A DNA stretch of 17,121 nt, taken from NCBI RefSeq assembly GCF_041642155.1, contig NZ_JBEPWZ010000042.1, forward strand, positions 1 to 17,121, written 5' to 3'. Shown here piece after piece: positions 1-6,446 of this stretch. Below the pieces are notes generated by a model. The model made no database searches and was not told the origin of the DNA. It was given only the letters and a program-made list of their open reading frames with translations. This stretch comes from Fodinibius sp041642155. GTDB lineage: Bacteria; Bacteroidota; Rhodothermia; Balneolales; Balneolaceae. The position numbers and the translations under genes are program-made. Numbering within the stretch: the first letter of the stretch is position 1; every line of letters starts with the position of its first letter.

Positions 1-575
1 ATATCATCCCGCAACTTGATCTTATCTTTGCAGTATAGGAGTTCCTCCCTGTGCAAAATGGCCATATAATCCATTTTTCTCATGGCCAGAATAATGTTTT
101 TGTAAAGATCATCCTCCCCTTTGAAAAACTTATAATAGGGACGCAGCACATTTTTCAGCTTCCTTTTTAAATTAAAAACAAAGGTTTTATACGTTTGTGC
201 ACCGTATATTTCTTTTCCAACCAGGTAGGGATTCCCATATACCTCGGATCCGAATACCGACCAGACCAGGGTGACGTTATGCTTTTTAATGGATAAGGCT
301 ACCTGTGATTGATCGTGTTTCATCCCGTGAAAGATTACGATACAACCCTCGTCAATGATGGTATGAATTTCGGCGAGATAATTTTCAGAAGTGTACAGGA
401 ACTCATAGGCTTCCATTTTTGAGAGGTAGTTTATCTCATCTTCCCTGTCTTCCAACAGGATGATAAACCTGTTCTTGCCGGGAAATGCCTTCTCATAAAT
501 ATCATGGGCCGCATCAATAAACTTTTCATCCCTGGCTATATGAATGATGGGCTTTGAAGTGTTCTTCAAACTCAT
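1..575 (-). CDS. wecF: WecF-like dTDP-Fuc4NAc:lipid-linked acceptor Fuc4NAc transferase (partial, C-terminus beyond window)
   Basis: About 191 N-terminal residues are visible by translating the minus strand; the gene runs off the left edge. The start reads MSLKNTSKPIIHIARDEKF, and the stretch IIHIARDEKFID followed by a PGKNRFIIL strand is typical of the Glyco_transf_56 (WecF) family as found in Bacteroidota. These enzymes transfer 4-acetamido-4,6-dideoxygalactose from dTDP-Fuc4NAc to an undecaprenyl-linked saccharide on the cytoplasmic membrane face. The chosen ATG (573-575) lies inside the end of wecE, a 50 bp overlap in another frame, with no clear Shine-Dalgarno, so translational coupling is likely. 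A later start would remove little before the conserved IHIARDE. Position after wecE matches the expected pathway order. The acceptor in this organism is unknown; enterobacterial common antigen is not implied. Confidence 0.8.
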   Translation of the reverse strand, partial: MSLKNTSKPIIHIARDEKFIDAAHDIYEKAFPGKNRFIILLEDREDEINYLSKMEAYEFLYTSENYLAEIHTIIDEGCIVIFHGMKHDQSQVALSIKKHNVTLVWSVFGSEVYGNPYLVGKEIYGAQTYKTFVFNLKRKLKNVLRPYYKFFKGEDDLYKNIILAMRKMDYMAILHREELLYCKDKIKLRDD

Positions 576-1716
576 GAATGGTTGTTATAATATATTCTTG
601 TTCCTCTTCCGTCAACTCGTAATAGAATGGTAATCGCACAAGGCAGTCGGAGTAGTTGTCAGACTGAGGCAGTTCCCGACCGTCATGTTTATCCTCGTAA
701 AATGTTGACCGGTGAAGAGACAGGTAATGAAATACACTCAGAATATCTCTCTCTTTGAGATAGGCAATAAGGGCATCCCGCTGCTTGCCATCCCTGCAGA
801 CTAAATAATACATGTGGCCATTGTTGGTGGCATAGTCGGGAATTTCAGGCTGTCTGATTTTCAACCTTCCGCATACCTTCTCCAGTTCATCGTGATACCG
901 ATTCCATATAGCCAGTCGCTTTGCCTGAATGTTTTTCAGGTTTTTCAATTGTGCATAAAGAAAAGCGGCATTAAGTTCGGAGGGTAAAAAAGAAGAGCCG
1001 ATGTCAACCCAGCCGTATTTATCGACTTCTCCCCGAAAAAAGGCGGACCTGTTGGTTCCCTTTTCCCAAACAATTTCCGACCGCTCAGTAAATTGGTCAG
1101 AATTCACAATCAGCATCCCCCCCTCGCCTGATATGACATTCTTGGTTTCGTGAAAGGAGAACGTTCCCAGGTGACCAATTCCCCCCAGTGGATGTTTTCG
1201 GCCGTCAGCATGCACATAAAAACTGTTAACGGCCTGGGCGGCGTCTTCTACCACATATAAATCGTGCTCGTCGGCAATACGCATAATTATATCCATGTCG
1301 CAGGCGATCCCGGCATAATGTACGACTACAATTCCCCTGGTATTCTCATTGACGAGCTCCTCCACCTTCTCCTCATCCATACCCGGGTGATCTTCGCGAG
1401 AATCAACAAACCGGATCTTGGCCCCTCTTAATACAAAGGCATTTGCCGTGGACACAAAGGTATATGAGGGCATGATCACTTCATCACCGGGCTCAATACC
1501 TATTAAGATAGCTGCCATTTCCAACGCATCGGTACAGGATGTCGTTAATAGACATTTGTTAAAGCCGTACTTTTTTTGAAAAAATTCATGGCACTTTTTG
1601 GTGTACTTGCCATTGCCGGAAATTTTCCCGTCAGTGACGGCATCTTCTATAAAATCAAGCTCCCTGCCCGTAAGAAACGGTTTGTTAAAAGGGATATTTA
1701 CACTTTTCTTTTTCAT
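526..1716 (-). CDS. wecE: dTDP-4-amino-4,6-dideoxygalactose transaminase
   Basis: A 396-residue PLP-dependent sugar aminotransferase of the DegT/DnrJ/EryC1 family. It should convert dTDP-4-keto-6-deoxyglucose to dTDP-4-amino-4,6-dideoxygalactose with glutamate as amino donor, in the cytoplasm. The Schiff-base lysine is K192 in GTFSFHETKNVISGEGG, a near-signature stretch for WecE/RffA. VEDAAQ (residues 156-161) gives the aspartate that contacts the PLP ring nitrogen, and the N-terminal INxxxPxLxGxE-type opening (IPFNKPFLTGREL) is also family-typical. Length is normal for the family. The ATG lies 12 bases after the wecD stop and the 3' end overlaps wecF by 50 bp, so the gene is embedded in the rmlA-wecD-wecE-wecF operon. 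A weak AAGG lies about 11 bases upstream. The neighbours make the WecE assignment firmer than for a generic aminotransferase. Confidence 0.93.
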   Translation of the reverse strand: MKKKSVNIPFNKPFLTGRELDFIEDAVTDGKISGNGKYTKKCHEFFQKKYGFNKCLLTTSCTDALEMAAILIGIEPGDEVIMPSYTFVSTANAFVLRGAKIRFVDSREDHPGMDEEKVEELVNENTRGIVVVHYAGIACDMDIIMRIADEHDLYVVEDAAQAVNSFYVHADGRKHPLGGIGHLGTFSFHETKNVISGEGGMLIVNSDQFTERSEIVWEKGTNRSAFFRGEVDKYGWVDIGSSFLPSELNAAFLYAQLKNLKNIQAKRLAIWNRYHDELEKVCGRLKIRQPEIPDYATNNGHMYYLVCRDGKQRDALIAYLKERDILSVFHYLSLHRSTFYEDKHDGRELPQSDNYSDCLVRLPFYYELTEEEQEYIITTIHEFEEHFKAHHSYSQG

Positions 1717-1728
1717 CAGCGGATAACC

Positions 1729-2841
1729 TTAAAATTGTTTTAAAAGCATGTTATACGATAACAGACAGCGATTCCCCTTTGGATCCGATACGGTAGCGAG
1801 TACCGTTTTAACCCCTTTATCGTTTTGGCTTTGCGTGGTAATCCTCGTGTTATATTCTTTTTGTAAAGAAACGGGAGCTAAGAACACGTTGGAACTGGTG
1901 ATTAATTTTGCCCCTTTTTCGGAAAATTCCTTTTCAAGATATTCAGATAAATACGTTTCAACAATGGCCGGCGGTACGATACGGTTTTCGTAATCTGTTT
2001 CTCTCACACCTTCCTTTAGGTGACGAGATTTGTATCTGTCACTCCCGTTCCTCTTTAAATCGTCTTCCGTTATCGTAAAAGTAACATCTCGGACTTCGCT
2101 CGAGGAAAAACTCAGCATCGCATTAATGTGATAGGTTTCATAGGAGTGATTCACAAAAAATCCCTCCCGCGACCATACCTTTTGCGAGGTATAATTCTGG
2201 ACCTGAGTGGATGCCCATGCATTCACATATCCCTTTTCTTTAAAATATTCCTGGGCCGACCGGATCATATCAGAATAAATCCCCTGCCCTGCATAATCGG
2301 GTAATACGCCGAAAAGAACAAACCTGCAATCGCTGCCCTTGTCGTCAAACGAACACGTCGCAAATCCTACTATCTTATCCTCCTTCTCGACGAGCCAGGA
2401 GATCTTATTCTCTTTATCGATATAGGAAACAGCCCATTCCACATACCCGGCATTTATTTTCGCCGGCTCAAGGTAAGGATTTGAATAATAATGATTCTTA
2501 TATCCTTCAAATATTACCGGTATCATATTTTCCAGCTCATGCCGGTTATCTTTATTGACCCTGATAAAGGTAATATCATTTCGAATCTCATTTATTTCAA
2601 GCTCACTGATCCTGGCTTTATAATAAACGAGTGTATCGGCATGCAAGTAGGGAAATCCCATCGTTGATAGTTTGTGATGGTTATCAATACCCGACGAGGG
2701 CAAGCGTAATACCAGAATATCAACCCCCTCATCTGTTATTTGCTCTTGCAGGCCGGGAACCTCCAGCGTTTCTGTTTTTAACCGGTAAAACTTTTTATTA
2801 AAACGGCTGCTTTCTTTCTTTGAATGCGTTATTGCTTCCAC
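1729..2841 (-). CDS. wecD: WecD-like dTDP-fucosamine acetyltransferase with extra C-terminal hot-dog-like domain
   Basis: 370 residues. Residues about 92-235 read as a GNAT acyltransferase: a core strand RFVLFGVLPDYAGQGIYSDM (near 173-192) contains the acetyl-CoA loop YAGQGIY, followed by a long helix and WASTQVQNYTSQKVWSREGF, the usual motif B. This should N-acetylate dTDP-4-amino-4,6-dideoxygalactose to dTDP-Fuc4NAc. E. coli WecD is only about 224 residues. The extra 120 residues (about 250-370) look like a MaoC-type hot-dog fold: FTITEDDLKR at its start, NRIVPPAIVETYL in the middle, and alternating strands to the end, but the catalytic Asp/His pair of hydratases is not visible. The start is GTG (2839-2841), overlapping the rmlA TAG by one base (TAGTG), which suggests translational coupling. 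GNAT role confident from context; the hot-dog call is inference from sequence pattern. Confidence 0.78.
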   Translation of the reverse strand: MEAITHSKKESSRFNKKFYRLKTETLEVPGLQEQITDEGVDILVLRLPSSGIDNHHKLSTMGFPYLHADTLVYYKARISELEINEIRNDITFIRVNKDNRHELENMIPVIFEGYKNHYYSNPYLEPAKINAGYVEWAVSYIDKENKISWLVEKEDKIVGFATCSFDDKGSDCRFVLFGVLPDYAGQGIYSDMIRSAQEYFKEKGYVNAWASTQVQNYTSQKVWSREGFFVNHSYETYHINAMLSFSSSEVRDVTFTITEDDLKRNGSDRYKSRHLKEGVRETDYENRIVPPAIVETYLSEYLEKEFSEKGAKLITSSNVFLAPVSLQKEYNTRITTQSQNDKGVKTVLATVSDPKGNRCLLSYNMLLKQF

Positions 2842-3716
2842 TATTCAACATTTCTTTTGATTATATTTTTAACATAGCTGCCATAGCTGCTTTTCTCCAG
2901 TTCCTTCCCCATGGACAGAACCTCCTCATCGGTTATCCATCCTTTTCTCCATGCTACCTCTTCGAGACAGGCAATTTTCAACCCCTGTCTTTTTTCTACT
3001 ATTTCTATAAACTGGGAAGCTTCGCTCATCGCCTCATGCGTACCGGTATCAAGCCATGCAAACCCGCGTCCCAGCAATTCTACGTTCAGGTCCCCCCATT
3101 CCAAATACCGCTTGTTGACATCCGTAATTTCCAGTTCACCCCGCCCGGAGGGTTCCAGCTGCTTCGCTATATCCACAACCCGGTTGTCATAAAAATAGAG
3201 GCCGGTCACGGCATACTTACTCCTGGGCTTATCCGGTTTTTCCTCAATGGAGAGCACATTATAATCGTCGTCAAATTCTACGACCCCAAACCGTTCGGGA
3301 TCATGCACCCAATAGCCAAAAATCGTGGCACCCGAAAAATCCTTTACCGTCTTATCCAACTTGGCCTGAAATCCCTGTCCATAAAAAATATTATCACCCA
3401 GAATAAGGCACACATTGTCCCCGTCTATAAAATCTTCTCCTATGGTAAAGGCCTGGGCTAATCCCTTTGGTTCGGCTTGCACTTCGTAGGTAAGCCTGAT
3501 ACCCCAGTCAGAGCCATCACCCAGCAAATGTTTAAAGTGTTGCCGGTCTTTGGGTGTCGTAATAATCAATATCTCCCGAATACCTGCCAGCATCAGTACC
3601 GACAAGGGATAATAGATCATGGGCTTGTCATATACCGGTGCAAGCTGTTTGGAGATCGCCTTGGTTACGGGATAGAGCCTGGTACCACTTCCACCTGCTA
3701 AAACAATTCCTTTCAT
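2841..3716 (-). CDS. rmlA: glucose-1-phosphate thymidylyltransferase
   Basis: 291 residues from the ATG at 3714-3716, which gives the usual start MKGIVLAGGSGTRLYPVT; a GTG two codons upstream (3720-3722) is possible. The enzyme joins glucose-1-phosphate and dTTP to dTDP-glucose, the first step to dTDP-rhamnose and dTDP-Fuc4NAc. Seen: nucleotide-binding loop GGSGTR (8-13), YDKPMIYYPLS (29-39), metal-binding LGDN (D108), sugar-binding EEKP (158-161) and WLDTGTH with D223. All catalytic features are intact and the length is standard. It is the first gene of the operon and overlaps the next by one base. In this cluster it feeds WecE, but rmlB (4,6-dehydratase) must be encoded elsewhere. No clear Shine-Dalgarno is seen. 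Confidence 0.96.
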   Translation of the reverse strand: MKGIVLAGGSGTRLYPVTKAISKQLAPVYDKPMIYYPLSVLMLAGIREILIITTPKDRQHFKHLLGDGSDWGIRLTYEVQAEPKGLAQAFTIGEDFIDGDNVCLILGDNIFYGQGFQAKLDKTVKDFSGATIFGYWVHDPERFGVVEFDDDYNVLSIEEKPDKPRSKYAVTGLYFYDNRVVDIAKQLEPSGRGELEITDVNKRYLEWGDLNVELLGRGFAWLDTGTHEAMSEASQFIEIVEKRQGLKIACLEEVAWRKGWITDEEVLSMGKELEKSSYGSYVKNIIKRNVE

Positions 3717-3916
3717 AGCCACTATTCAAGTCAAGTTAAGTTTATCGTCCGATATAACAACTCTCGCTGTACGAAGTTATTGGATTAAAAGTATCTATTC
3801 TGATTATTTATTCTGAATCTTACATACTGATAATACAACCACTGGATATCGAATACCGGCGTATTTCAATCATTAGTATACGACTCATCTGTTTCTATTT
3901 ATCTTTATCTTTTGAA

Positions 3917-4058
3917 GGCCTTTGCAAAACCGTTCTTTTGGCCACTATCTGTTTGTTGCAAATTCAAAATCCTCATATAAATATCTTCCATGCTGTGGTT
4001 TTGTATGCACTCCCGCTTTGATATTTCCCGATGCTTCGGGACTGGTTTTCCAAAGGGC
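3917..4058. repeat. MITE-like intergenic element, copy A
   Basis: A 142 bp element bounded by imperfect terminal inverted repeats: left GGCCTTTGCAAAACC (3917-3931) and right GGTTTTCCAAAGGGC (4044-4058), 13 of 15 positions complementary. The flanks TCTTTTGAA (3908-3916) and TCTTTTAAT (4059-4067) agree at 7 of 9 positions and may be a worn target-site duplication. A hairpin TCCCGA-TGCT-TCGGGA lies at 4026-4041. Copy B at 8450-8584 shares the left end, an internal ATTCAAAATCCTCA block at the same distance, and about 33 of 34 bases of the hairpin end. No coding capacity. Confidence 0.6.
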
Positions 4059-4140
4059 TCTTTTAATAGCTAATGAGTAATGCCCGTGGTCGGACATGAT
4101 CCCTGTATACATTCACTTTCCCTCATTTGTTCCATTTACA

Positions 4141-4170
4141 AATACCGGCAAGACGCTCCCGACAGGTATT
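4141..4170 (-). terminator. possible weak terminator hairpin after the cupredoxin-propeller gene
   Basis: AATACC (4141-4146) and GGTATT (4165-4170) form a 6 bp inverted repeat with an 18-base loop, 12 bases past the stop of the gene ending at 4182. There is no T-run on the minus strand after it, so this is weak evidence for termination. Confidence 0.2.
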
Positions 4171-4181
4171 ATTTCTCTCTC

Positions 4182-6179
4182 CTACTCGATTACGGTCATA
4201 ATACCCTGCATCGTCTGCCAGTGCCCGGGAAAGGTACAGACATAGGGATACTCACCGGCCGCTCCGGGAGCGGTAAAATAGATCGATTCCGATTCCCCGG
4301 TTTCAAGCAGGCTTGTAAAGAACAGTACATTATCGGTGGCAGGCACATATCCTCTCTCGGGACCCACAAGTCCCATATTCAGCGCGTTTTGAGCAACTGT
4401 TTCAAGGGAACCCGGCCTGACCACCAGGAGGTTATGCAACAGATCCGTGGGATTGTTCAGAACGAGCCGCACCTTGCTTCCCGCCTGCACTTCAAAATCC
4501 GTGACATCAAACTCCATGTCCGAAGTGGCCTCGATGGTGATCACTTCATCAGGACCCTCTGTCCAGGATCCAGGCATCTCCGTCTGATGCTTGTGCTCCT
4601 CCCCGGCAAATGGATTATCGTTCTCGGGTAAAGCGGCCGGCATATGTGTCGTCTCTTCCACCCCGTCCACAGCCAGTGAATCGCCCTCCGGAATATTATT
4701 GAGCGTATAATAGCCAACGGCGTGTAACAGCGGGTACGCTGTTTCCTGCTGTCTGACTCCCCCCGCCTTTATTTCGTGGATATAACCCTCCCGCAGCCCC
4801 TCCACCACCAGGCGAGCCGACAACCCGTCTTCGGCAACTTCCACATGGGTCACGGGGATTGTTTCCCGATTGAGGATGTCACTGCCGTACGTCGAATGAT
4901 AGTGATAGGTAAAACCGGTGATCTCATACGAAGCAGGATCACGAGCCGTACTTTGTTCGACCGGCTTCGTGAATGTCAGCTCAAATCCATCGGGCCTGGC
5001 ATAGACCTCTTTAATCTCAAAGGGCACCTTACCTTTCCAAACGAGTTGTTGCAGTCCGTAGAGCTCTTCTCCGGTTGAGGCCCATCCCCGGCTGGTCATG
5101 CCTACAAGCATCGAGTGGTCCTGTCCCCATTTCATCCTAAATACGCCGGACTCAAATCCCTCCCTGAACGGGAACGCCACCCCCTGGTACTCCCCGTCAA
5201 CCTTCTCCTGGAAGACCCGCATCACCTTGCTTTGCCCCTGGTCGCCTACAAAAAGTTGTCCCTCAAACGGCCCGAATCCGCCGCCGGTCGTATCCGCAAG
5301 TATGCCGGAGGTGGAAATGCCCATCACACCGTGGGGAAACCATACGGACGGCACTTTCAGTTCCGGGACCTCCAGGGCGACTTCGTGCATCGGCCTGCCA
5401 CTGTCGGGTATATCCTCCGGGGCCAGCGAGAGGGGTGAGTCGGGCAAGTCGGACCACCGCAATCCTTCGGGATTTCCTGCAAAATCGCCCTTTTCCAGGT
5501 GAGTAAGATTACCGGAACCTACCCATCCCCCCTGGTTTTCGGCATAGAACAAGTCTCCGCTGGTATTATAGGCAAATGCCGCCGGCGATCGCAGGCCACT
5601 CACCAGGGGTTCGGCCTCCCCGCCGGGCGAAACCCGGAGCAGCCAGCCGTCCCATTCGGATAAACTGGCCCCGTGTCCGATCCAGGCCAGGTTTACTGTT
5701 ACCAGCATGTCTCCGGAAGGCGTAAAAAGCGGTCCGTAAAAATATTCGTGATAGTTCCCCGAAACCGGTCGGATAAACACGGTTTTGTACTCGTCGGCGC
5801 GTCCGTCCCCATCGGTGTCGGTCAGGCGCGTAATTTCGGTACGCTGTGTTACGTAAAGAGCATCATTTCGGTACGTGAGTCCCAGGGGCTCATGGAGTCC
5901 CTCGGCAAAGAGATGATACACCGGAGGATTCCCTTTTTCCCCGGCAGAATATTCAATAATCCAGACTTCCCCGCGCCGCGTGCACACCGCCAGGCGCCCG
6001 TCGGGCAGAACATCCATTCCCCCGACTTCAAGTACGATGTCCTCTGGTATCGGTATATCCACGATTTCGTAATAGTCCGGCTCTGTAGGAACGTGCATCT
6101 GGGCCGCTCCTGCCACCGGGTACAAAAGAATGACGGACAACAGGCTCAACAATCCCTTCAAACCTAAATAAACGGGCAT
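4182..6179 (-). CDS. secreted sorbosone-dehydrogenase-like beta-propeller with C-terminal azurin-like cupredoxin
   Basis: 665 residues from the ATG at 6177-6179, chosen because GGGGAG sits 8 bases upstream and it gives a clean signal peptide (residues 1-27, ending PVAGAAQ); a frame-open ATG at 6248 would bury the signal. Residues about 37-385 form a six-bladed propeller of the glucose/sorbosone dehydrogenase or PVC-type membrane-bound dehydrogenase kind (VLPDGRLAVCTRRGEVW, GLHEPLGLTYRNDALYVTQR, DTDGDGRADEY). Residues 388-495 are an Ig-like linker ending YYTLNNIPEGD. Residues about 543-665 are a cupredoxin with complete type-1 copper ligands: H582, C648, H653 and M657 in the C-x4-H-x3-M spacing. 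Probably a periplasmic oxidoreductase; substrate unknown. No CxxCH heme site is present, although relatives often carry one. The gene follows the DUF1080 lipoprotein with a 267 bp gap. Confidence 0.8.
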   Translation of the reverse strand: MPVYLGLKGLLSLLSVILLYPVAGAAQMHVPTEPDYYEIVDIPIPEDIVLEVGGMDVLPDGRLAVCTRRGEVWIIEYSAGEKGNPPVYHLFAEGLHEPLGLTYRNDALYVTQRTEITRLTDTDGDGRADEYKTVFIRPVSGNYHEYFYGPLFTPSGDMLVTVNLAWIGHGASLSEWDGWLLRVSPGGEAEPLVSGLRSPAAFAYNTSGDLFYAENQGGWVGSGNLTHLEKGDFAGNPEGLRWSDLPDSPLSLAPEDIPDSGRPMHEVALEVPELKVPSVWFPHGVMGISTSGILADTTGGGFGPFEGQLFVGDQGQSKVMRVFQEKVDGEYQGVAFPFREGFESGVFRMKWGQDHSMLVGMTSRGWASTGEELYGLQQLVWKGKVPFEIKEVYARPDGFELTFTKPVEQSTARDPASYEITGFTYHYHSTYGSDILNRETIPVTHVEVAEDGLSARLVVEGLREGYIHEIKAGGVRQQETAYPLLHAVGYYTLNNIPEGDSLAVDGVEETTHMPAALPENDNPFAGEEHKHQTEMPGSWTEGPDEVITIEATSDMEFDVTDFEVQAGSKVRLVLNNPTDLLHNLLVVRPGSLETVAQNALNMGLVGPERGYVPATDNVLFFTSLLETGESESIYFTAPGAAGEYPYVCTFPGHWQTMQGIMTVIE

Positions 6180-6446
6180 GCAGGGTTCTCCCCGCCGGAC
6201 GATACCTGCTTCCAAAAAATTTGATGTTTTACTCATGATGTTGTGCAACTTTCAGGAATATGTATTGAAGATTGTATGTAATCTCGCCGTGAAATGGTGC
6301 GTGGCGATGACAGCCGGCACGGCCTCTGATAACAGAATCTTTTGAAAGAGTCATCCAGGTAATAACTGCTGTCATTTTTTTAAACCAGATGTCGCTCATA
6401 ATGCTCGGAATCAATATGATATTGTTTTGCAAGGGTTATTTTGCAC
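6180..6446. other. 267 bp gap with motif copy and possible decayed element
   Basis: No convincing gene. It holds the GGGGAG ribosome site (6188-6193) for the gene starting at 6179, a TTACATACA motif on the minus strand (6273-6281), and GAATCTTTTGAAAG (6335-6348), GGTAATAACTGC (6358-6369) and GTTTTGCAAGGG (6424-6435), which resemble parts of the MITE-like element. A 67-codon open frame here starts at TTG without a ribosome site and was not accepted. Confidence 0.45.
6188..6193 (-). promoter_or_regulatory. Shine-Dalgarno site that sets the propeller-cupredoxin start
   Basis: GGGGAG on the minus strand, 8 bases before the ATG at 6177-6179. It favours this ATG over the upstream in-frame ATG codons at 6248 and 6236, and the resulting protein begins directly with a signal peptide. 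Confidence 0.6.

Larger units (their letters stand above)
3717..4181. other. 465 bp non-coding gap with MITE-like element and weak hairpin
   Basis: This AT-rich stretch between the stop of the cupredoxin-propeller gene (4182) and the start of rmlA holds no credible gene. It contains the MITE-like element copy A (3917-4058), a TTACATACT motif (3820-3828) about 100 bases before rmlA, and a weak inverted repeat close to the upstream gene's stop (4141-4170). The promoter of the sugar operon should lie here, but no convincing -35/-10 pair could be fixed. Confidence 0.6.

Noticed and set aside
4182..6179. Cytochrome c domain in the propeller protein
   Set aside because: No CxxCH motif anywhere in the protein; the C-terminus has type-1 copper ligands instead.
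6229..6432. 67-codon minus-strand frame in the gap before the propeller gene
   Set aside because: TTG start with no ribosome site, overlap with the next gene, and no familiar sequence.
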